From assembly GCF_019931145.1 (NCBI RefSeq), contig NZ_JAIOUV010000002.1:186001-250000 (forward strand): a stretch of 64,000 bases of DNA. The letters run 5' to 3'. A model generated the notes under the pieces. The model saw only the letters and a list, made by a program, of their open reading frames with translations. It searched no databases and was not told where the DNA came from. This stretch comes from Marinicella meishanensis (lineage in GTDB: Bacteria > Pseudomonadota > Gammaproteobacteria > Xanthomonadales > Marinicellaceae). Shown here piece after piece: positions 34,188-41,848 of this stretch (positions within the stretch are counted from its first letter, which is position 1; each line of letters opens with the position of its first letter). The translations under genes and the position numbers were made by a program.

Positions 34188-34593
34188 GGAGCGTCGACTT
34201 CAGTCGACGTGGGTTTGCAGGTTCAGATCAGTAATCATGTTAACACCGTCAGCTTGCTTCAATCAGCGCAGCACTGTTCAATAAACTGCTTTGGATCACA
34301 AGTCCATTTCCTGCGGCTGCTGATGCCGGACTGCAGACCGACATGTCATCGACTGAAGTCGATGCTCCATCAGCTCCCTGGAGCGTCGACTTCAGTCGAC
34401 GTTGGTATGTGCATTCAGGTCAGCAACAACTTCACCACAACCGGCTTTCTTCAGCCAGCTCTGATCAATGTCATGAGTTGAATTAGAAATTGATGGCCAA
34501 GTCAGCAGCTGGGGATGCCGGATTGAAATCCTCCATGTCATTGACTGAAGTCGATGCTCCTTAAGCCCCTTGGAGCGTCGACTTCAGTCGACG
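34188..34593. repeat. Tandem array, 192-bp period, carrying palindromic REP-like elements
   Basis: A 22-base palindromic element centred on GTCGACTTCAGTCGAC recurs at 34188-34209, 34380-34401 and 34572-34593, exactly 192 bases apart each time. An inverted, slightly diverged copy precedes the last two (34347-34368 and 34539-34560, again 192 apart), 11 bases ahead of the direct copy, so each pair could fold into a long hairpin. The DNA between palindromes is also related: 38 of the first 59 positions after copies one and two match by hand alignment. Confidence 0.85.
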
Positions 34594-34599
34594 TTGGTT

Positions 34600-34623
34600 G
34601 GCTCAATCAGCTTTGATTGAGCC
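34600..34623. terminator. Hairpin at the end of the repeat array
   Basis: GGCTCAATCA (34600-34609) pairs perfectly with TGATTGAGCC (34614-34623) across a 4-base loop. There is no T-run, so it may be part of the repeat rather than a true terminator. Confidence 0.4.
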
Positions 34624-34847
34624 GCACAACTGATGGAGGCTATCCTGCTTTTTTGGCTTCATGGATCACCAACAGGATTGGCGTAATAATTAATACCCTC
34701 TAGGCAGTAAAAAATCCAGTATGATCAATTCAACTCAAAACCATCAACCGACTGGAACATACATGAAACAAAACGGATGAATCAGGTGTCAAAACCGTGA
34801 TGGGAAACACTTGCAAAATCACCCCATCAACAGCCAAAGCAAGTCAC

Positions 34848-35186
34848 ATGTCTGATTTAAAAAAACATGTCCTCATCTTCCCCATGGTGATCTTTTTCAG
34901 CTTGGTTTTTGCTTTGAGTTTCAGTGAATACTGGTCCATTGCCATCGTGTCAGACCCAAACACGATTGAGTCATATCATTTTGGTTCTGAGCCTATGGTG
35001 GCACATGGTGGTGCCAAGTACAGATCGGCCGAGGCTTATGCCAGATCGAGCCTCATATTCACTGTCATGTCGCTGCTGGGCATTGTTTTGCCATGGTTTA
35101 TATTACGTAGGTTCAAATCCAATCAAGTATTGATGTCTTTTTGCACAGGTCTGCTGCTATTGATGTTGATGTTTATGGCTGGTTGA
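34848..35186 (+). CDS. Small hypothetical membrane protein
   Basis: A 112-residue protein with two hydrophobic segments: one near residues 8-26 (IFPMVIFFSLVFALSF) and one or two near 65-110 (SLIFTVMSLLGIVLPWFIL, MSFCTGLLLLMLMFM). ATG 34848 is preferred; an in-frame ATG at 34797 adds 17 polar residues. I do not recognise a family. Codon use is more AT-rich than average here. It precedes the secreted jelly-roll gene by 21 bases and may be co-transcribed. Confidence 0.55.
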   Translation: MSDLKKHVLIFPMVIFFSLVFALSFSEYWSIAIVSDPNTIESYHFGSEPMVAHGGAKYRSAEAYARSSLIFTVMSLLGIVLPWFILRRFKSNQVLMSFCTGLLLLMLMFMAG

Positions 35187-35207
35187 GCACATTTCAGGAT
35201 TGTTCAC

Positions 35208-35867
35208 ATGAAAAACACACTCAAATTGGCCTTGCTTGCCAGCCCTTACATTGCAGCAACGATGCCTTTCACTTCGCCAAACACCATCACCGATTCAGTC
35301 AGGGATTTCTCCGGAACGCAGGGTCAGAATGGCTGGTATTATGGTTATTGGGATCAAAGCCTGGATGTTGATGGCAGCTACGATCCACAGGACGATTTTC
35401 GCTTATTCAGCCATTTTGGAGCTGATCCGATCAACGGGCTGAGCCAGCACACTGACTTTTCAACGGGCCAGTTATGGTTCCTTGAGGACGGTCGATATTA
35501 CACTTCCTTGTGGGCCGCAGGCGGACACCCCCATGGCACCATGGATCTTGGCTCATATGCCAAGGCAAATCACTGGGTGGTTCGCAGGTGGGTCAGCACC
35601 GTTAAGGGGCAAATCGGCATCAGCGGCCACGCAGGCAAGACCATGCCCTGGGGCGAAAACTGGGGTGGCGATATTAAATTTTTGATCATGGCTGGCGACC
35701 ATGTGATTCATGAAGCCTCTGCGGATGACGGGGGTCAAGGGTTCACCATCAACACCGTGGTCCAAATCGGTACTCCAATCGATTTTATGATTGGTCCTGG
35801 CTCGGCAATCGGGGTCACTCAATTCACCGCATCGGTAAAAGCGGCTGACGGGTTCCCACTCAAATAG
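35208..35867 (+). CDS. Secreted jelly-roll-like protein
   Basis: A 219-residue exported protein with a short signal peptide. The mature start DSVRDFSGTQGQNGWYYGYWD and the later AVRRWVS-like VVRRWVSTVKGQIGISG and GTPIDFMIGPG match a beta-sandwich module seen in secreted proteins of Planctomycetes, Verrucomicrobia and some proteobacteria, often next to carbohydrate-active domains. No catalytic residues can be assigned. Codon use resembles the AT-richer upstream gene, and both sit beside the repeat array. Confidence 0.65.
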   Translation: MKNTLKLALLASPYIAATMPFTSPNTITDSVRDFSGTQGQNGWYYGYWDQSLDVDGSYDPQDDFRLFSHFGADPINGLSQHTDFSTGQLWFLEDGRYYTSLWAAGGHPHGTMDLGSYAKANHWVVRRWVSTVKGQIGISGHAGKTMPWGENWGGDIKFLIMAGDHVIHEASADDGGQGFTINTVVQIGTPIDFMIGPGSAIGVTQFTASVKAADGFPLK

Positions 35868-35894
35868 TCAATCGAGCTCTCAAGATCAGAACGG

Positions 35895-36341
35895 TTACCC
35901 AGCCCCCCCAATGGGCAAAAAATAGTGGTAGGTGCTGTCTTGTTTTTGGTAGCCCAGTTTGTCGTATAGTTTTTGGGCTTTGACGTTGTCCCAGTCGGTT
36001 TCCAGGATGATGCCCTTGGTGTCAGCGGCCAACTCCTTGGCGTGGTTCATCAAGGCTGCGGCCACCCCGGCACCGCGTGCGGGTTCGGCCACGAACAGGT
36101 CGTTCAAAATCCACAGGCGTTGCATGCTGACCGAAGAGAAGCTCGGAAACAATTGGGTGAAGCCCAGCAACTGGTCCTGGTCTTCGGCCACCAGGACCAC
36201 CGATTCCTGTTGCGTCAGCCGTTCCCTGATGAAGGCCTCGGCCCCGGGCAAATCACCGGGCTGTTGGTAAAACCGCCGATAGCCATCAAACAACTGGCTG
36301 AGTTGGGGCAGGTCTTGAATGTCAGCTTTTCGGATGATCAT
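35895..36341 (-). CDS. GNAT family N-acetyltransferase
   Basis: A 148-residue GNAT. The acetyl-CoA loop is LFVAEPARGAGVAAALMNHA near residue 85, followed by ILETDWDNVKAQKLYDKLGYQ, typical of motif A and B. The substrate cannot be read from the sequence; small-molecule amines or amino acids are usual for proteins of this size. Divergent from the metallo-beta-lactamase-fold gene. Confidence 0.88.
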   Translation of the reverse strand: MIIRKADIQDLPQLSQLFDGYRRFYQQPGDLPGAEAFIRERLTQQESVVLVAEDQDQLLGFTQLFPSFSSVSMQRLWILNDLFVAEPARGAGVAAALMNHAKELAADTKGIILETDWDNVKAQKLYDKLGYQKQDSTYHYFLPIGGAG

Positions 36342-36409
36342 ATTGCACTTCTCGGAATTAAGACATATGATGATTATAGTCTCTCAAACCAACAACAGAG
36401 GAATCACCC

Positions 36410-37345
36410 ATGAAAAAAATTCACACCTTTGGGGCCATGCTCGCCCTGACCTTGACCACCAGCTTGGCCAGTGCCAAAGACGAACCCAAAATCACATTCA
36501 AAGCCACTGAAGTCGGCCCTGGCATACACATGTTGGCTGGCCAAGGCGGTTTCACCGGCGGCAACCTGGGTTTGTTGGTCGGCGAAGATGGCGTGGTGTT
36601 GATCGATGATTCCATGCCGCCATTCCTGGACATCCTGAACCAGGCCATTGCCAGCATCACCGATCAGCCAGTGGACTTTTTGATCAACACCCACGTGCAC
36701 GGTGACCACATTGGCAACAATTCGGCCATGGCCGACGGTGGCACCCACATCGTGGCCCATGACAACTTGCGCGAACACATGGTGAGCAAAGGTGTGCAAG
36801 GTCCTGATGGCATGGTCGAAGCCCCCAAATCGGCCCTGCCGGTACTGACTTTTGCCCAACAAATGACCTTCCATTTCAATGGCCAACCCGCCGTCGCCAT
36901 CCATGTACCCAAAGCCCACACCGACGGTGATGCCTTGATCCATTTCCCGGAAGCCAACGTGATCCACGCCGGCGACACCTTTTTCAATGGCATGTTTCCC
37001 TTCATTGATTTGGACTCAGGGGGATCGGTTGATGGTTTCATCCATGCCCAAATGACCATGATCAGCATGGCCAATGACCAGACCAAAATCATCCCAGGCC
37101 ATGGCCCCTTGTCCAACAAAGCCGAATTGCAGGCAGCCGTGGACATGTTGGTTGATGCGAAGAACATCATTGCCCAACACATCGCTGATGGCAAGACTGA
37201 GGCCGAAGTGCTGGCTGCCAATCCCCTGGCCAAGTACCACGATGACTGGAATTGGGGTTTCATCACCACCGAGCGCATGACCAAACAACTGTATAAAGGT
37301 TTGTCTCATGACCATCAACACGGCGAGCACGGGCACGAACACTGA
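36410..37345 (+). CDS. Exported metallo-beta-lactamase-fold hydrolase with His-rich tail
   Basis: A 311-residue protein with signal peptide (about 1-22). The metal motif is THVHGDHIG near residues 93-101, followed by KAHTDGD near 169, HAGDTFFNGMFP near 188 and IPGHGPLS near 225. These are the ligands of a two-metal MBL-fold enzyme. The last 12 residues (HDHQHGEHGHEH) are a His-rich tail that could capture zinc. It resembles periplasmic MBL hydrolases of unknown substrate rather than classical antibiotic-degrading lactamases. A strong terminator follows. Confidence 0.88.
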   Translation: MKKIHTFGAMLALTLTTSLASAKDEPKITFKATEVGPGIHMLAGQGGFTGGNLGLLVGEDGVVLIDDSMPPFLDILNQAIASITDQPVDFLINTHVHGDHIGNNSAMADGGTHIVAHDNLREHMVSKGVQGPDGMVEAPKSALPVLTFAQQMTFHFNGQPAVAIHVPKAHTDGDALIHFPEANVIHAGDTFFNGMFPFIDLDSGGSVDGFIHAQMTMISMANDQTKIIPGHGPLSNKAELQAAVDMLVDAKNIIAQHIADGKTEAEVLAANPLAKYHDDWNWGFITTERMTKQLYKGLSHDHQHGEHGHEH

Positions 37346-37370
37346 TTCGCGCCACAGCAGCAGCCAGCAA

Positions 37371-37397
37371 AGCCAACCACTCAGGTTGGCTTTTTTT
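37371..37397 (+). terminator. Rho-independent terminator
   Basis: AGCCAACC (37371-37378) pairs with GGTTGGCT (37384-37391) around a short loop, followed by a run of T. Ends the metallo-beta-lactamase-fold gene. Confidence 0.9.
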
Positions 37398-37465
37398 GTT
37401 TCTGTCGTTGACTTCACCACAATAAACCTTATAAAGGGGGGTGGATAACTTCACGAGCAAACGGC

Positions 37466-38260
37466 ATGCAAGACACCCTCAAACGCATACACGAAAATAA
37501 AATTTTCGAGTGGACTGTGGTCTCAGTCATCATTTTATCGGCCTTGTTGATTGGCGCCAAAACCTATCATTTACCGCGACCTTTTGTGATCTTTTTGACC
37601 TATGCCGACATCGGTATCACCCTGTTTTTCTTGGTCGAAATCACCATCCGTTTCATCGCCAGCGATGACAAGCGCAATTTCTTCAAAAGTGGCTGGAATG
37701 TCTTCGACACCTTGATTGTGGTGGTCAGCTTGATCCCTATCGAAGACTCAGAAATGGCCCTGGTGGGTCGCTTGGTGCGGGTGTTTAGGGTGTTGCGGAT
37801 GGTCTCCATCGTGCCCGAACTGCGGGTGCTGATTAACTCCCTGATCAAAGCCATGCCACAACTGTCCTATGTGATGCTGTTGTTGTTCATCATTTTTTAC
37901 ATTTACGGCGCGGTCGGCAGTTTCTTCTTCAACGAAATCAACCCGGTGTTGTGGGGCGACATCGCCACCAGCATGTTGACTTTGTTCCGGGTGATGACCT
38001 TTGAAGATTGGACCGACGTGATGTATGAAACCATGGGCACCTACCCCTTGAGTTGGGCCTTTTACCTGTCGTTCATTTTCTTCACCGCCTTTGCCTTCTT
38101 GAACATGGTCATTGGCATCGTGGTCAATGTCTTGGAAAAAGAAAACGCCGCCCATGAACGCGAACGCCTGTTGGAAAACAGCGAAAACAAACTGACCCAG
38201 CTGGATCAAATTCAAATTGAACTGAAAGAAATTCGGGCCTTGCTCAAAGCTCGGCAGTGA
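37466..38260 (+). CDS. Voltage-gated-type cation channel (BacNav-like), acidic filter
   Basis: A 264-residue six-helix ion-transport protein. S1-S3 lie within about 15-90; S4 is near 100-112 with Arg every third or fourth position (GRLVRVFRVLRM); S5-pore-S6 follow from 130 to 220. The filter region is T178-F-E-D-W-T-D184. Sodium channels of this class usually carry T-L-E-S-W; the extra Asp at the second and last positions is what turns NavAb into a calcium-selective channel in published mutants. A C-terminal coiled coil (KLTQLDQIQIELKEIRALL) ends the protein, as in BacNav tetramers. Confidence 0.87.
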   Translation: MQDTLKRIHENKIFEWTVVSVIILSALLIGAKTYHLPRPFVIFLTYADIGITLFFLVEITIRFIASDDKRNFFKSGWNVFDTLIVVVSLIPIEDSEMALVGRLVRVFRVLRMVSIVPELRVLINSLIKAMPQLSYVMLLLFIIFYIYGAVGSFFFNEINPVLWGDIATSMLTLFRVMTFEDWTDVMYETMGTYPLSWAFYLSFIFFTAFAFLNMVIGIVVNVLEKENAAHERERLLENSENKLTQLDQIQIELKEIRALLKARQ

Positions 38261-38285
38261 TGGGCTGTCGGGTCAAATGCTGCGC

Positions 38286-38795
38286 TCAGGCATCGCGCAG
38301 CTGGGCCACGAAATTACAGGGCTTGTGGCGGTTGTCCAATTGCGCCTTCAAGATTTGATCCCAAGCGGTGCGGCAGGCCCCGGTGGAGCCCGGTATACCG
38401 GCGATGAAGGTGCAGTTGGCGATCCCGGCCAGGGCCCTGGATTGCACCGTCGATGAGCCCACCTCGGCGTGGGACAGTTGGCGAAACAACTCACCAAAAC
38501 CTGGGATGTGTTGCACCAACAAGGGCGCTATGGCATCGGGGGTCACGTCACGGGCAGCGAAACCGGTGCCGCCGGTGACCAACACCACATCGATGTCGGC
38601 CTGATGAATCCAGCCCGACACCACCGCCCGGATATGAAACAAATCGTCAGGAATCAATTCTCGCGCCACCACCACATGCCCGGCCACCTCAGCCCCTTGC
38701 TGCAAAGTCATGCCCGAAGTGTCGGTTTCCAGGGTGCGGGTGTCACTGACGGTGAGGATGGCGACATTCAAGGCGATCGCAGGGGCGTCATTCAT
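38286..38795 (-). CDS. moaB: Molybdenum cofactor biosynthesis protein MoaB
   Basis: A 169-residue molybdopterin-binding-fold protein: [67 protein letters not shown]. In bacteria MoaB or MogA adenylates molybdopterin before metal insertion. Xanthine dehydrogenase in this window needs this cofactor. It is third gene behind the moxR-VWA pair on the same strand (61-base gap), which may not be accidental. Confidence 0.92.
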   Translation of the reverse strand: MNDAPAIALNVAILTVSDTRTLETDTSGMTLQQGAEVAGHVVVARELIPDDLFHIRAVVSGWIHQADIDVVLVTGGTGFAARDVTPDAIAPLLVQHIPGFGELFRQLSHAEVGSSTVQSRALAGIANCTFIAGIPGSTGACRTAWDQILKAQLDNRHKPCNFVAQLRDA

Positions 38796-38856
38796 GGCTG
38801 GTAAGCGTTGTTAATGAGGGCATGATTATAACCCAGGGTTTGTTGACTCCAAGCCA

Positions 38857-40032
38857 TCATTTGGCCAAGGCATCGATGGCATCCTGCAAGCCGTTCAAGG
38901 TCAAAGGGAACATCTGTTGATTGACCAACTTGTGCAACATCTGGGTGGAGTGGGTGTAAGACCAATATTCCTCGGGAACCGGATTGAGCCACACCAGCTT
39001 GGACCATTGGGCGGTCAGCCGTCGCATCCAGGTGACCCCAGACTCTTCATTCATGTGTTCCACACTGCCGAACGGTTCGGTGATCTCATACGGCGACATG
39101 GCCGCATCGCCAACGATCATCACGTGGTAATCATGCGGATAGGTATGCAACACGTCCCAGGTGCTGATGTTTTCCTGCCAACGGCGGTCATTGTCCTGCC
39201 AGAGTTTTTCGTAAATGCAGTTGTGAAAATAGAAATACTCCAGGTGCTTGAATTCAGCCCGCACCGCCGAGAACAGTTCTTCACAGCGCTGCACGTGGTA
39301 ATCCATCGAACCACCGACATCAAAGAACACCAACAATTTGACTGCATTGTGCCGTTCTGGGCGCATTTTCAAATCCAGCAAGCCAGCGTTGTCGGCGGTG
39401 GACTTGATGGTGCCGGGCAAATCCAATTCGTCGGCGGCCCCGGTGCGGGCGAATTTGCGCAGCTTGCGCAAGGCCATTTTCATGGCGCGGGTGTTCATTT
39501 CCGCCCCACCATCGAGGTTCTTGAATGCCCTCTTTTCCCACACTTTGGTGGCCCGGTTGTGGCGCCCTTCGCCGCCAATGCGGATGCCCTCTGGGTTGTA
39601 ACCGCCATGACCAAAAGGCGACGTGCCGCCGGTGCCGATCCACTTGTTGCCGCCTTGGTGTTTCTTTTGTTGTTCTTCGAGGCGCTTTTTCAAGGTTTCC
39701 ATCAGCTTTTCAAAGCCACCCAGGGCCTCGATCTGGGCCTTTTCTTCATCGCTCAGGTGCTTGATCCAATCCGGCTTCAACCAGTCATGCGGAATCAGAA
39801 ACGAATCAAAGTCTTCGATCATTTCCAGGTCATGGAAATAGTGACCAAAGGCCACATCAAAGCGGTCGTAGTGCTTTTCGTCTTTGACCATGGTCATGCG
39901 GGCCAATTGGTAAAATCCATCGATGGAGCCAAACACCACTTGCTTTTCCAGCGCTTCCAGCAGCACCAACAGCTCCTTGACTGTGACCGGCAAGTGGGCT
40001 TTTTTCAGGGTGTAAAAAAAATCGATCAGCAT
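38857..40032 (-). CDS. VWA-domain protein, CoxE-like
   Basis: A 391-residue cytoplasmic protein. The N-terminal 200 residues are charged and helical (MLIDFFYTLKKAHLPVTVKELLVLLEAL), with a Gly/Asn-rich linker near 130-165. The C-terminal half is a VWA domain with a MIDAS-type VFFDVGGSMDYH near residue 237. CoxE-like VWA proteins work with MoxR-type AAA+ ATPases in metalloenzyme maturation, for example the molybdenum CO dehydrogenase. It lies 15 bases after the ATPase gene. Confidence 0.85.
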   Translation of the reverse strand: MLIDFFYTLKKAHLPVTVKELLVLLEALEKQVVFGSIDGFYQLARMTMVKDEKHYDRFDVAFGHYFHDLEMIEDFDSFLIPHDWLKPDWIKHLSDEEKAQIEALGGFEKLMETLKKRLEEQQKKHQGGNKWIGTGGTSPFGHGGYNPEGIRIGGEGRHNRATKVWEKRAFKNLDGGAEMNTRAMKMALRKLRKFARTGAADELDLPGTIKSTADNAGLLDLKMRPERHNAVKLLVFFDVGGSMDYHVQRCEELFSAVRAEFKHLEYFYFHNCIYEKLWQDNDRRWQENISTWDVLHTYPHDYHVMIVGDAAMSPYEITEPFGSVEHMNEESGVTWMRRLTAQWSKLVWLNPVPEEYWSYTHSTQMLHKLVNQQMFPLTLNGLQDAIDALAK

Positions 40033-40047
40033 GCCAACACGCCACCA

Positions 40048-40893
40048 TCAACCATGACGGCGCATCATGAAAGCCAGTTTTTGCAGCATTTCCACATCCT
40101 GCTCGTTTTTCAGCAAAGCCCCATACAAGGGCGGTATGGCTTCTTTGATGCTTTTGTTTTGCAGGGCATCCAAAGGAATGTCATCGGCCACCAACAATTT
40201 GATCCAATCGATCAATTCAGAGGTCGAGGGTTTTTTCTTCAAACCCGGCACTTCGCGCACTTCGAAAAACACCTCCAGGGCGGCATTGAGCATGCTTTTT
40301 TTCAAATCCGGGTGGTGCACCTTGATGATCGCTTGCATGGTGGCTTTGTCGGGAAAGGTGATGTAATGGAAAAAGCAGCGACGCAAAAACGCATCAGGGA
40401 GTTCTTTTTCGTTGTTGCTGGTGATGATGATCAAGGGCCGCTGTTTGGCCCGCACGGTTTCACCGGTTTCATACACCGAGAATTCCATTTTATCCAACTC
40501 CACCAACAAGTCATTGGGAAACTCAATGTCGGCTTTGTCAATTTCATCGATCAACAACACCACTTGCTCATTGGCGGTGAAGGCTTCCCAGAGTTTACCT
40601 TGTTTGATGTAGTTTTTGATGTCATGCACCTTGGCATCACCCAATTGTGAATCACGTAAGCGCGAGACCGCGTCGTATTCATACAAGCCCTGTTGCGCTT
40701 TGGTGGTGGATTTGATGTGCCAACTGATCAGTTTTTTACCCATGGCCGCGGCCACTTCTTCGGCCAGCATGGTTTTGCCGGTGCCCGGTTCCCCTTTGAT
40801 CAGCAAAGGGCGTTCCAGGGTCATGGCGGCATTGACCGCCAACTGCAGGTCATCGGTGGCTACGTATTGGTCAGTTCCGGTGAATCGAGTCAT
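40048..40893 (-). CDS. MoxR family AAA+ ATPase
   Basis: A 281-residue ATPase with Walker A GEPGTGKT (34-41), Walker B VVLLIDEIDKAD near 112, sensor ITSNNEKELPDAFLRR near 155 with the arginine finger region, and a helical C-terminal lid. MoxR proteins act as chaperones with a VWA partner encoded next door, as here. Its order (ATPase, VWA, moaB) is consistent with assembly of a molybdenum enzyme; the target is inferred. Confidence 0.92.
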   Translation of the reverse strand: MTRFTGTDQYVATDDLQLAVNAAMTLERPLLIKGEPGTGKTMLAEEVAAAMGKKLISWHIKSTTKAQQGLYEYDAVSRLRDSQLGDAKVHDIKNYIKQGKLWEAFTANEQVVLLIDEIDKADIEFPNDLLVELDKMEFSVYETGETVRAKQRPLIIITSNNEKELPDAFLRRCFFHYITFPDKATMQAIIKVHHPDLKKSMLNAALEVFFEVREVPGLKKKPSTSELIDWIKLLVADDIPLDALQNKSIKEAIPPLYGALLKNEQDVEMLQKLAFMMRRHG

Positions 40894-40968
40894 GGGTGTT
40901 GCTTGGTTTTGTGGGGCTTGTTATTTTACCCAAAGCCCAGTGAAGAAACCACCAATGTGGCGTCTGGG

Positions 40969-41691
40969 TCACTCGAAATCGCTGGCGAACAACACGTCAC
41001 TGAGGACCCTGAGGATGCCGGTTTGGCTGGTGTGGGCTGGATTGGCGCAATGGTATGGGTACTCACCCGGCTCATAGAAACGCACATAGTTTTCCCATTG
41101 AAAACCGGTGGGATCGGTGTCAACCAATTGGCCATCACCTTCACAGCCGTCGGCGCAGACCAGCGAATCATCCAGGGTTCTGAAATTGTGCTCACCACCC
41201 TGATTTTGTAACAACACCACATCACCGGCCAAAACCGTCAAATCATCAGGCACAAAGCTGTTGTCCGGCTGGGCATTGATTTCATGCGTGGTCCCGCTGC
41301 TCGGCGTTTGCACCACCACGGTCCCCACCATGCCGAACTGGACATGGGGTTGGCATTCATAGGCCACGGTTTCGGGCACCCGAAAAGTCACTTCAGCGAC
41401 CCAATTGTTGGCCGCGGCATTGCCGTCACCACCCTCGGCATCGCAGCCATTGGCACAACGGAATTTCCCCACGGCGTAGACGTTGTGCGCGCCGGGGCCT
41501 TGGTTGATCCAACGCACCGTATCGCCGGCCTCAATCACGATGTTGGCCGGACTGAATGAGTTGTCTTGCACCGTCACCACATGTGTGCGGGCCAACAACG
41601 GCGCGGCGGTGGCCAACAGCAGGCCCAGCAATGTGGGCGCCAGTAAGCGGTTTTTGGCCAAAGGTGACGTGTTTTGTTGGGTGGTGTTCAT
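40969..41691 (-). CDS. Secreted double-cupredoxin protein with F-x-x-x-F-E type tail
   Basis: A 240-residue exported protein (signal peptide to about residue 35). Domain one (36-130): GAHNVYAV and YECQPHVQFGM give His, Cys, His, Met copper ligands. Domain two (138-230): GEHNFRTL and YHCANPAHTSQTG keep His, Cys and His but have Gln where Met is expected. It ends in DVLFASDFE, a variant of the tail at 23461 and 57000. Divergent from the DUF1800-DUF1501 pair. The likely role is periplasmic electron transfer or copper binding. Confidence 0.82.
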   Translation of the reverse strand: MNTTQQNTSPLAKNRLLAPTLLGLLLATAAPLLARTHVVTVQDNSFSPANIVIEAGDTVRWINQGPGAHNVYAVGKFRCANGCDAEGGDGNAAANNWVAEVTFRVPETVAYECQPHVQFGMVGTVVVQTPSSGTTHEINAQPDNSFVPDDLTVLAGDVVLLQNQGGEHNFRTLDDSLVCADGCEGDGQLVDTDPTGFQWENYVRFYEPGEYPYHCANPAHTSQTGILRVLSDVLFASDFE

Positions 41692-41773
41692 GCCCGCTCA
41701 ATTGTAAGCAAAATGCCGGTTGAAAAGTTAAATTTGTGCTAATAGACAGGCTTTGACAAGCGCTTTTGGTTGG

Positions 41774-41795
41774 TTGTGTGAACTGTTTCTCACAA
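41774..41795. promoter_or_regulatory. CRP-like inverted repeat between cupredoxin and DUF1800 genes
   Basis: TTGTGTGA and TCTCACAA are separated by six bases, with one mismatch between the arms. This resembles a CRP/FNR-family site (TGTGA-N6-TCACA) with a degenerate right half. It lies in the divergent region, so could control both directions. Confidence 0.3.
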
Positions 41796-41848
41796 CCACG
41801 GCAGCACAAGACCTAAATTGGTAGCAGCTAAAAAATTGCAGGGGCCAC

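Larger units (their letters stand above)
33962..34847. other. 886-bp gene-free region with REP-like repeats
   Basis: No convincing gene was found on either strand. The region contains a 14-bp inverted-repeat pair (33984-33997 with 34149-34162), a 192-bp-period tandem array (34188-34593) and a hairpin at 34600-34623. Short open frames across the array follow the repeat period and lack ribosome sites. Confidence 0.75.

Noticed and set aside
34102-34481. Two overlapping short open frames (34102-34284 and 34209-34481) across the repeat array
   Set aside because: They read through the 192-bp repeats, lack ribosome sites, and their residue content follows the palindromes and not a protein pattern.
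33962-34700. CRISPR array
   Set aside because: The repeat spacing is 192 bases with related, not unique, spacers, and there are no cas genes.
38917-40650. A 577-codon open frame on the plus strand opposite the VWA and moxR genes
   Set aside because: It is the antisense shadow of two well-supported genes; its translation is His/Phe/Gln-rich without domain features, and the opposite strand has clear motifs.
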